35,875 nt of DNA from Fidelibacterota bacterium (GTDB lineage: Bacteria > Fidelibacterota > Marinisomatia > Marinisomatales > UBA1611), in assembly GCA_028338895.1 (NCBI GenBank), contig JAOLAV010000008.1, positions 1 through 35,875 on the forward strand, written 5' to 3'. Every line of letters begins with the position of its first letter. The first letter of the stretch is position 1. The translations under genes were made by a program, and so were the position numbers. Under the pieces are notes generated by a model that was given only the letters and a program-made list of their open reading frames with translations, did no database searches and was not told the DNA's origin. Below, one piece after another: positions 28,701 through 35,875 of the stretch.

Positions 28701-29473
28701 AAACCAGATGGACCTCTGCCATAAAAAATGATTTTATCCTCTAAGTCAAAAACTCCATCCTCTTCTCCTGTAATTAAAATCCCCAGCTCCACTAAATTGC
28801 TTGGAATCTCTTGGTTTATTAGTTGAGTACGAGATCGACCTAATTCATTACTCATAAAAATTGAGAATGACCGAGGGTCTTTATTCAATATGTTTGAAGC
28901 TGTATTATTTAATTGAGAATGACTAATTGAAGTTATTCCATCATTTTCCAAAAAAAATTGAATCCATTCACCATTAGGAGAATTAATTCTTCTTTTTGTC
29001 GTCTTCTTTTTTTCTTTGAACCAGTTTTTTGCTTCTGTCCAATTTATGATACGATCTTCTAAAAATTCAATTTGATTGTTACTTGGCTCTTCGTAATCAC
29101 CAAATAATTGATTGAAGTCTATTTGAATCCGAATAGTTTTATAGTACTCCGTATGAGATGCTAGAGGAGAAAATTTCAAAGAAAGTACTTCTAGGTTTTG
29201 CAGTTTTTGAACCGAAGATGACTCTAGCTCATTATTTAATTTCTGACCAGAATTAAATCCAAGTGATCTTTTATCATTGTAATCAATCTTAATATTTGGA
29301 TTTCCGACCGATGGAAGACCAATTAAAATATTAATGGGAAAAACATCTGCTTCTGTATTTGGAGTTACACTAATCTCAAAAATAAGTGTCTGGGAGTCAC
29401 TTTGAATAACTTTTTTTTTTATTCCCGCAAAAAGTACTGTGAGAAATAAAAATATTGATATAAATCTTAGCAT
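25766..29473 (-). CDS. porU: Secreted C25 (gingipain-like) cysteine peptidase, PorU-type type IX secretion sortase candidate
   Basis: 1235 aa; hydrophobic N-terminus; C25 core LLLLGDAGYDYRN...TDDLFVTLYGNLPEIATGRFPARN, catalytic His context ISYIGHGSPTQ, catalytic Cys context IVGTCSFGHFDDP; C-terminal T9SS type-A/FlgD-like domain FPNPFSNFTQFTFEI...VKIDIFSIGGRKVKSF...NGVYIYRIKA. Confidence 0.85.
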   Translation of the reverse strand: MLRFISIFLFLTVLFAGIKKKVIQSDSQTLIFEISVTPNTEADVFPINILIGLPSVGNPNIKIDYNDKRSLGFNSGQKLNNELESSSVQKLQNLEVLSLKFSPLASHTEYYKTIRIQIDFNQLFGDYEEPSNNQIEFLEDRIINWTEAKNWFKEKKKTTKRRINSPNGEWIQFFLENDGITSISHSQLNNTASNILNKDPRSFSIFMSNELGRSRTQLINQEIPSNLVELGILITGEEDGVFDLEDKIIFYGRGPSGFNFSENELEWHQNIYFNTNSCWIFIPEDENLRGKRVQQSPQPETGIVIDYGLSKIHLESDLINLEASGTEWVSNSIISGNSQAILLNLDSPKSGVSFNLKSRIKGHSITETSSSYHSISLHYGSINNDFIGSPLNWSGNSFRNLNLSSNSINLINGMNFFYLKNSSSDNNSSPYIDYNQFEYGRELNFSNEYDFISPITGQNIRFLFSGQNNLNFYLWDISDPINPKTLIIGDDNFCNVNVSSSQVGHFIGFDITTIDEISNLTLNNSQKNINLRNPELLYSYVIIGPENFRELTKPLLDLRSPAIYASLEDIYNEFSAGNKDPMAIRTFIQWTQEKWLAPNPNCLLLLGDAGYDYRNIRGNSSIIVPTNQVQSNRSYATDDLFVTLYGNLPEIATGRFPARNSEEVNNFIDKVLDIELNSNFGPWRQRITLIADDAARPEPTHGSINTGKSHTLNTEQLAQLVPPGINVKKLYMMEYPEVGDASAYGVIKPDATRDLFNYLNDGTAIISYIGHGSPTQLAQERLLDLGRGDLNQINNSGKLPIWIVGTCSFGHFDDPLTESFSEELIRDPMNSASIVISTTRPITVVGNERYTQDLFENIFKDNKVNDSKIGIILQSIKDGSNESKYFHLFGDPALKIPMPKSVIESISLYPDTLVTLGIGSFIAEQSIIEQNGKGFVSFFDADRLVTRDYEILSETYSLTYNLTGPTLFRGKFSFNGTNFEGKIRIPKDISYSNDPAKLTIYIHDNENELLGSLNNIILAGGSDSSDYFGPQITFENTIGQRLGNGDHLSIEDDLIVRLSDPMGINLTNDPGHEILILDLQTNQSENFTDQFFYDLNSITTGTIKYSANNSEININIKAWDSANNPNNKEILLFKQNQNQLNINNIYNFPNPFSNFTQFTFEINQTCDVKIDIFSIGGRKVKSFKINGAVSGFHTVNWNGLDFLGGQIANGVYIYRIKAIGENSSITRIERCAKYG

Positions 29474-29607
29474 GTTTTTAGATTATAGTTATCACTTGTC
29501 AACTAGATTGGAAAAATGGTTTATTAGAAATTAACTTCTAACAATAATATATACATATATTTTCATATTATGTTTGATATCAATTAATTTTTTAAAAAAA
29601 GGATTCC

Positions 29608-31864
29608 ATGTTTGACTTAGAAATTATAAAAAGTTTTTATTCCGGAATGAACGGCAACATTAATAAAGCCAGGTCTATTCTAAATAGACCGCTGACATTA
29701 ACTGAAAAAGTTCTGTATAGTCATTTGAACCAAAGTTTTGATAAACCCTTTAACGGCGGTAAGTCATATGTTAATTTTAATCCAGATAGAGTTGCCATGC
29801 AAGACGCAACAGCGCAGATGGCACTTTTACAATTTATGATGGCTGGTAAAAATAAAGTTTCTGTTCCTTCAACTGTCCATTGTGATCATCTCATTCAAGC
29901 TAAAAAAAATGCTAGTCTAGACCTTTCCCAGGCTAAAGATGTTAATGGTGAGGTTTATGACTTTTTAGAGTCTGTATCCAGCAAATATGGAATTGGTTTT
30001 TTGGAAACCTGGAGCAGGTATAATTCACCAGGTTATTTTAGAGAACTATGCATTCCCAGGGGGAATGATGATCGGTACTGATAGCCATACTGTGAATGCC
30101 GGCGGTTTAGGTATGATTGCAATTGGAGTTGGTGGTGCCGATGCTGTAGATGTTATGGCTGGGATGCCCTGGGAATTAAAATTCCCAAAGCAAATAGGGA
30201 TACACCTAATCGGTGAATTGAATGGTTGGGCTACTGCAAAAGACATCATTTTAAAAGTGGCGGGTCTTTTAACGGTTAAAGGTGGAACCGATTCAGTTAT
30301 AGAATATTTTGGTACTGGAGCTGAAAAACTTTCATGTACAGGAAAAGCAACAATTTGTAATATGGGAGCAGAAGTTGGTGCCACTACTTCTATCTTTGGA
30401 TATGATAATCAAATGGAAAAATATCTTAACTCAACAGGAAGAGAAAGTGTTTCTAAACTTGCGAATGCTGTAAAGGAGAATCTTCAGGCTGATAAAGATA
30501 TCTTTAATAATCCTGAGGAATTTTATGATGAAGTTTTAGAGATAGACTTATCTAAGCTTGAACCATATATAAATGGCCCCTTCACACCAGATAAATCTAC
30601 TCCAATTAGTGAAATGAATGCGATAGCACTAGCCGAGAATTGGCCAACAAAGGTAGCAGTAGGTCTAATTGGTTCTTGTACTAATTCATCTTATGAGGAT
30701 ATCTCAAGGTCAGCATCAATTGCTAAGCAAGCGACTAAATTGGGTCTAAAAACTAAGGCAAAGCTTACGATCACACCGGGTTCTGAACAGGTAAGGTTTA
30801 CGATTGAAAGAGATGGATTTATTGATGATTTTAAAAACTTAGGTGCTGAGGTTTTTGCGAATGCTTGTGGTCCCTGCATAGGACAGTGGTATCGAACAGG
30901 TTCAGAAAAAAAAGAGAAAAACACCATTGTGCACTCATTTAATAGGAATTTTGCAAAAAGAGCGGATGGTAATCCTAACACACATGCTTTTGTTGCATCG
31001 CCTGAAATAGTTACAGCAATTGCAATAGCTGGCGATTTAACATTCAATCCAATAACAGACTCATTGGTAAATATTAAAGGTGAAAAAGTAAAATTAGATC
31101 CACCTACAGGATTCGAACTACCTCCCCAAGGATTTGATGTAAAAGATCTAGGCTTTCAAGCACCAGACACTAAAAATATTTCAAAAGAAATAGTAGTTAA
31201 TTTTAAATCTGATAGGCTCCAGCTTTTAACGCCATTTTCTAGTTGGAACAGAGAAAATATTATAGACATGAAACTTCTTATTAAGGTAAAAGGAAAGTGT
31301 ACGACAGATCATATATCAATGGCTGGTCCGTGGCTTAAATATAGAGGGCATTTGGATAATATTTCTGAAAATATGCTAACTGGAGCAATTAATTTTTATA
31401 ATAATCAGCCAAATCTAATCATGAATTTCCTTAGTGGTAAATATGAAGCTGTTCCAACGACTCAAAGACAGTATCAAATTGCAGGTATTCCCACACTGGT
31501 TGTCGGAGATGAGAATTATGGAGAAGGCTCATCAAGAGAACATGCAGCCATGGAACCAAGGTTTTTAGGTGTTAAAGCTGTCCTAGTTCGCTCTTTTGCT
31601 CGTATTCATGAAACAAACTTAAAGAAACAGGGAATGCTTGCATTAACTTTTTCAAATCCAAATGATTATAATTTGATAAAAGAAGATGATTTATTTGATT
31701 TCTTGGATTTAACTAATTTTAAAGAGAATAAGGAATTACATTTAAAAATCAGGCATAAAGACAACTCTGAAAAGATAATCAAGTGTAAGCATTCTTTTAA
31801 TAAGACTCAAATTGATTGGTTCAAAGCCGGTTCAGCTCTTAATTTAATTAGGTCTCAACAATAA
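29608..31864 (+). pseudogene. acn: Aconitate hydratase (mitochondrial-type) interrupted by a +1 frameshift
   Basis: ORF 29608-30081 (N-terminal part to ...SSKYGIGF) and ORF 29987-31864 ([30 protein letters not shown]...[13 protein letters not shown]...[10 protein letters not shown]...[15 protein letters not shown]) join into one aconitase if one T is removed from the T6 run 29997-30002. Total 2257 nt = 752x3+1. Confidence 0.9.
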
Positions 31865-31884
31865 AATAAATAATTGGTTAATTC

Positions 31885-33477
31885 ATGAAAGTTCTTATCA
31901 CAGACCCAATAACAGACTCTGGTTTAAAAATAATTAAAAACTATGGTCTTGAAATCGTTTATATCCCCGAAGCCTCAGAATCAGAAAAGTATAAAGCTGC
32001 AAATAATGTAGATGGTTGGATTATTAGAAGCGGAACAAAAATTAATAAAGATGCTATTGTCTCCTCAAAAAATTTAAAAGTAATTGGTCGAGCAGGTGTT
32101 GGTGTCGATAATATTGATATTCCAGAAGCCACTCGAAGAGGCATTGTAGTACTAAACACACCAGATGTAAATACAATATCTGCTGCTGAACACACTATTG
32201 GACTAATACTAGCAATCTCCAGAAATATTCATTTAGGGCATCAAGGGCTACAAAAAGGGGAGTGGAATAGAAATATATTAATTGGCTCAGAGTTACAAAA
32301 TAAAACTATCGGTATTGTAGGTCTAGGTAAAATTGGTAGGGAGGTAATTTCTCGTTGCATAGTATTTGGTATGAAGATATTGGGCTATGACCCATTTGTA
32401 AATCAAGAAATGTTTGATGAAAATAAAACCATTATAACAGATTTAAATTCTCTTGTTAAAAACTCTGATTATATTTCAGTTCATGTTCCTCTTAATGCTG
32501 AAACTAAAAACCTTTTTAATTATGATTTACTTAGTTTAATGAAAAGCTCTGCTTACATTATCAATGTTGCAAGAGGAGGTATAATTAATGAGAATGATTT
32601 AGCTAAAATACTTAATAAAAATAAGATTGCTGGTGCTGCGATTGATGTATTTAGTTCTGAGCCAATTGATAATGGTAACAGTTTAATTAAGGCTAAAAAT
32701 ATTTTATTAACGCCTCACTTAGGAGCTTCAACAAAAGAAGCTAAAGAAGGTGTTAGTATTGCTGTTTGCGACCATGTATCTAATTATTTAATAAATAAAA
32801 AATTAATGAATGCTATTAATATGCCAATCTCAGATATGTCAAAGTTGCAAGAATTACAGCCATTTTTAGATCTCTCGGAATTAATTGGAGATATTCAAAA
32901 TCAATTATTATTATCAAACCCTGCAAAAAAAGTAGTTATTGAATGTCAAGGTAAAATTGAAGAAATGAAGCCTATACTTTTAGCTTATTTACAAGGTCTT
33001 CTCAAGCCATATGTTCCAGAGAGAATTAATTATATTAATGCTGAATTAATTGCCAAAGAATTAGGCCTTGAGGTCTCAATTAATTATTCAAATACTAAAA
33101 CAAATTATAATAATTTAATTTCAATTAGCGTTTTTACAGATTCCAATATTTATAGAATTGATGGAAGTGTTTTTGATGATATGCGACCTAGACTAGTTAA
33201 TATAATGGGATATGATATGGAATTATTACCTAAAGGGAGAATGCTTTTTCTAGAAAATATTGATGTACCTGGAGTAATTGGTCGAGTTGGAACAATACTT
33301 GGGAGCTTAAATATAAATATTGCAGCATATTTACTTAATAGAAAGAAAAATAATGAATTTGCATATTCTGTAATAAAAATTGATAATAGACTTGATGAAA
33401 CAGGTTTATTACTTCTTTCCGAAATACCTGAAATATTGAATGTTAAGCAAATTAAAGTTTTAGTTAACAATAATTGA
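31885..33477 (+). CDS. serA: D-3-phosphoglycerate dehydrogenase (long form with C-terminal ACT domain)
   Basis: VIGRAGVGVDNIDIPEATRRGIVVLNTP, IGIVGLGKIGREV, INVARGGIINENDLAKIL, LLTPHLGASTKEAKEGVS, C-terminal ACT-like DVPGVIGRVGTILGSLNINIAAYLLNR. Confidence 0.95.
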   Translation: MKVLITDPITDSGLKIIKNYGLEIVYIPEASESEKYKAANNVDGWIIRSGTKINKDAIVSSKNLKVIGRAGVGVDNIDIPEATRRGIVVLNTPDVNTISAAEHTIGLILAISRNIHLGHQGLQKGEWNRNILIGSELQNKTIGIVGLGKIGREVISRCIVFGMKILGYDPFVNQEMFDENKTIITDLNSLVKNSDYISVHVPLNAETKNLFNYDLLSLMKSSAYIINVARGGIINENDLAKILNKNKIAGAAIDVFSSEPIDNGNSLIKAKNILLTPHLGASTKEAKEGVSIAVCDHVSNYLINKKLMNAINMPISDMSKLQELQPFLDLSELIGDIQNQLLLSNPAKKVVIECQGKIEEMKPILLAYLQGLLKPYVPERINYINAELIAKELGLEVSINYSNTKTNYNNLISISVFTDSNIYRIDGSVFDDMRPRLVNIMGYDMELLPKGRMLFLENIDVPGVIGRVGTILGSLNINIAAYLLNRKKNNEFAYSVIKIDNRLDETGLLLLSEIPEILNVKQIKVLVNNN

Positions 33478-33532
33478 TGTATTTATTGTAATTTTTATCA
33501 GAAATTATTATGAAAAATATAAGGAATAATTA

Positions 33533-33973
33533 ATGTCTAAACTTTGGGATGATTTAAAAGAAAACATGAAAGATTGGAGCAGTTCTGCTGTTGAAAAAGC
33601 TGAGGAAATGAGTAAAATTGCAATGGCTAAAACAGAGGAGATGACACGTATTTCTAAATTAAGATTTGAGATACATCAGCTTTTAAGAGATATTAGTAAA
33701 CAATACGAAAAATTAGGCAGCCTCGCTTATACTCATACAAAAAATGATCACATGGCCACTTTTTCTGGGAATACAGATTTTTTTGAACTAGTCAGTCAAG
33801 TTGACGTTTTAAAAGAAGAAATAAAAAATAAAGAAATAGATATTGAAAAAATAAAAAAAGAATTTGGCATTGAAGATAAAGAATTAGAAAACAATAAAAC
33901 TAAAAAAAATTTACTAACTGAAAAACATGTTATCTCTAAGATTGAAAAAGAAGAAAGCTCCTCCGCTAATTAA
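33533..33973 (+). CDS. Hypothetical coiled-coil protein
   Basis: 146 aa, no signal peptide or TM, highly charged; contains two tandem 11-residue units KAEEMSKIAMA/KTEEMTRISKL. Flanked by intact genes with plausible intergenic gaps. Confidence 0.7.
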   Translation: MSKLWDDLKENMKDWSSSAVEKAEEMSKIAMAKTEEMTRISKLRFEIHQLLRDISKQYEKLGSLAYTHTKNDHMATFSGNTDFFELVSQVDVLKEEIKNKEIDIEKIKKEFGIEDKELENNKTKKNLLTEKHVISKIEKEESSSAN

Positions 33974-34039
33974 AATTATAAATAGTATTTAATGTTTGAA
34001 AAATTATAAACTATTTGAGTATCACTAACAAAATAGAAT

Positions 34040-34960
34040 ATGGCATTCCTTAAAAATATTATAATACAAAAAGAATCTAATCATGACGTACGTCAATGGC
34101 ATTTTAACCAAAAAAATATCATTTGGTTTATGTTCGCCTCTTTAATTTTAATCACATTACTTATATTTGCTATTGCTGATAGAATTAGCACTGGGCTATA
34201 TGAAAAAAGAATTTCTGAATTTAGGTTAAATTACAATCATGTTTCAAAAAGTCTTAAAATATTAAATACTCGTATAAAAGCTCTAGATAAACAGATTGAA
34301 GTAATTGAAGATAAAGATATCGCTTTAAGAGCATATGCTGGTATGCCGGATATTGATCAAGATATAAGAGAATTAGGTATTGGAGGTATGGCACTTAATT
34401 CTAATAAGTATTTTGATAATATCGCACCTGTAATAAACAAAGAACTTGCAATCTTAGAGATGGATGTTGAAAAAATATCTCGTGAAATCAACTTTGAAAT
34501 TAAAAGTTATGGATCGATTTATGATAAAGTGAAAAAAAATATTCATCGAATCTCAAAAATCCCTTCAATAAGACCAGTTGATGGAGGATACCTAAACTCT
34601 ACATTTGGGTATCGACTAGATCCTATTGATAATGTTAAACGATTTCATCACGGTCAAGATATCACCGTTAAATCTGGTAGTCCAATATATGCTCCTGCCG
34701 ATGGTATTATAAAAAGAGCTTACTATGTTGGAGGATTTGGGAATCATATAAAAATTGATCACGGACTTGGATATACTACTTTATTTGCACATCTATCTAA
34801 ATTAAAAGTAAAACATGGTCAAAAGGTTAAGCGAGGAGAAGTGATTGGTTTCTCTGGTAATACTGGTAGGTCTACAGCTCCACATCTTCACTACGAGATA
34901 CACTACTATGGTGAGCCTCAAAACCCACTAGATTTTTTCTTCTCAGATATTTCAAACTAA
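34040..34960 (+). CDS. Membrane-anchored M23 (LytM) family metallopeptidase
   Basis: N-terminal TM, coiled-coil-like stretch, M23 domain FGYRLDPIDNVKRFHHGQDITVKSGSPIYAPADGII...GLGYTTLFAHLSKLKVKHGQKVKRGEVIGFSGNTGRSTAPHLHYEI. Confidence 0.92.
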   Translation: MAFLKNIIIQKESNHDVRQWHFNQKNIIWFMFASLILITLLIFAIADRISTGLYEKRISEFRLNYNHVSKSLKILNTRIKALDKQIEVIEDKDIALRAYAGMPDIDQDIRELGIGGMALNSNKYFDNIAPVINKELAILEMDVEKISREINFEIKSYGSIYDKVKKNIHRISKIPSIRPVDGGYLNSTFGYRLDPIDNVKRFHHGQDITVKSGSPIYAPADGIIKRAYYVGGFGNHIKIDHGLGYTTLFAHLSKLKVKHGQKVKRGEVIGFSGNTGRSTAPHLHYEIHYYGEPQNPLDFFFSDISN

Positions 34961-34972
34961 TGATTTTATCAA

Positions 34973-35875
34973 ATGATAAAGAAGAATAAAACATATTTCA
35001 TTGAAACTTATGGCTGCCAAATGAATGTAGCTGATTCTGAATTAGTTGAATCTATTTTATTAGATGAAGGATTTAAAAAAGCCCTTGATATAAATTTAGC
35101 AGATGCTATTTTTGTGAATACATGTGCTATTCGTGAACAAGCAGAGCAAAAAGTCCATTCGCAATTAGGTCGGTATGATTTGATAAAACAAAAAAATCCT
35201 GACATAATTATTGGTGTACTTGGTTGTATGGCTCAAAATTTAAAAGAGGATTTATTAGAGAATCGTCCTTTTGTTGATATTATTCTAGGACCTGATTCTT
35301 ACCGTAAACTACCCGAGTTATTGAATAGAAGAAATAAAGATTCTAAAAGCTTAGTAGATACAAAATTATCTAGGTATGAAGTTTATGAAGATTTATTTCC
35401 AAATCGTAAAAATGGAGTAAATGCATGGGTGTCTATAATGAGAGGCTGCGATAAGTTTTGTACTTTTTGTATTGTCCCATTTACAAGAGGTCGTGAAAGA
35501 AGCCGAAGTGTAAAGAGTATTCTTGATGAGGCTAATCAGGCGGTTCAAAATGGATACAGTGAAATAACTCTTTTAGGGCAAAATGTTAATTCCTATAAAT
35601 TTGAAGGTTTGAAGTTTTTAAATTTGCTTGAGGAGGTTGCTCAAGTACCAGGTCTAAAAAGAATTAGGTATACTTCACCTCATCCCAAAGATATAACTGA
35701 GGATTTACTCCGAGTAATGGCTAAGCATGATAATATTTGTAATTATGTACACCTTCCAGTGCAAGCTGGAAATAATAGAATTTTAAAAAGGATGAACAGA
35801 ACATATACTCGAGAACATTTTATAGAATTATCAGAAATGATAAGAGAAATATTACCCAATGTTGGCATTTCTACA
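34973..35875 (+). CDS. miaB: tRNA-2-methylthio-N6-dimethylallyladenosine synthase MiaB, truncated at window edge
   Basis: Hand translation: MIKKNKTYFIETYGCQMNVADSELVESILLDEGF...FVNTCAIREQAEQKV...GVLGCMAQ...VSIMRGCDKFCTFCIVPFTRGRERSRS (radical SAM CxxxCxxC). Open to the edge. Confidence 0.96.
   Translation, partial: MIKKNKTYFIETYGCQMNVADSELVESILLDEGFKKALDINLADAIFVNTCAIREQAEQKVHSQLGRYDLIKQKNPDIIIGVLGCMAQNLKEDLLENRPFVDIILGPDSYRKLPELLNRRNKDSKSLVDTKLSRYEVYEDLFPNRKNGVNAWVSIMRGCDKFCTFCIVPFTRGRERSRSVKSILDEANQAVQNGYSEITLLGQNVNSYKFEGLKFLNLLEEVAQVPGLKRIRYTSPHPKDITEDLLRVMAKHDNICNYVHLPVQAGNNRILKRMNRTYTREHFIELSEMIREILPNVGIST

Noticed and set aside
29987-30081. Aconitase frameshift as programmed +1 ribosomal frameshifting
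   Set aside because: The site GGT TTT TTG GAA has no stop or obviously hungry codon at the shift point, no visible SD-like stimulator as in prfB, and a metabolic enzyme would gain nothing obvious. A homopolymer indel is simpler.
30046-31047. Minus-strand ORFs 30046-30384 and 30691-31047
   Set aside because: Antisense shadows of aconitase coding sequence; translations resemble no family.
33150-33470. 106-aa minus-strand ORF within serA
   Set aside because: Antisense to the conserved ACT-domain region of serA.
1-35875. CRISPR arrays, transposons, prophage, toxin-antitoxin or defence islands
   Set aside because: No regularly spaced direct repeats, integrase/transposase-like translations, or defence-family proteins seen; nearly all coding space is assigned to core genes.
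1-35875. tRNA or rRNA genes
   Set aside because: No GGTTCRANYCC-type T-arm with matching acceptor arms recognised in the intergenic gaps, which are mostly under 190 bp; a tRNAscan-SE run would be decisive.

Overview
This AT-rich bacterial window is almost entirely housekeeping chromosome. My inference, unverified, is a marine FCB-group or SAR406-like organism, because a PorU-type C25 peptidase sits beside an otherwise canonical dcw cluster. Contents: (1) a leftward metabolic block: edge-truncated lipoprotein, ndk, sucD, sucC, carbamate kinase, P5C dehydrogenase, dus; (2) a rightward rpmB converging on a perfect bidirectional terminator; (3) a complete, tightly packed leftward division/cell-wall cluster (mraZ-rsmH-ftsL-ftsI-murE-murF-mraY-murD-ftsW-murG-murC-murB-ftsQ-ftsA-ftsZ); (4) upstream of it, a RodZ-like gene, an ArfB-like gene, maf and a large PorU-like type IX secretion peptidase; (5) a rightward block: aconitase broken by a one-base frameshift, serA, a coiled-coil protein, an M23 peptidase and an edge-truncated miaB. 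I saw no CRISPR array, mobile element, defence system, rRNA or tRNA. I do not see a convincing undescribed multi-gene system. The observations most worth checking are the aconitase frameshift at a T6 run, a readable mraZ promoter with 10-bp-phased TGGGT boxes plus a second opposed pair, and an apparent operon combining ndk, sucCD, carbamate kinase and P5C dehydrogenase.
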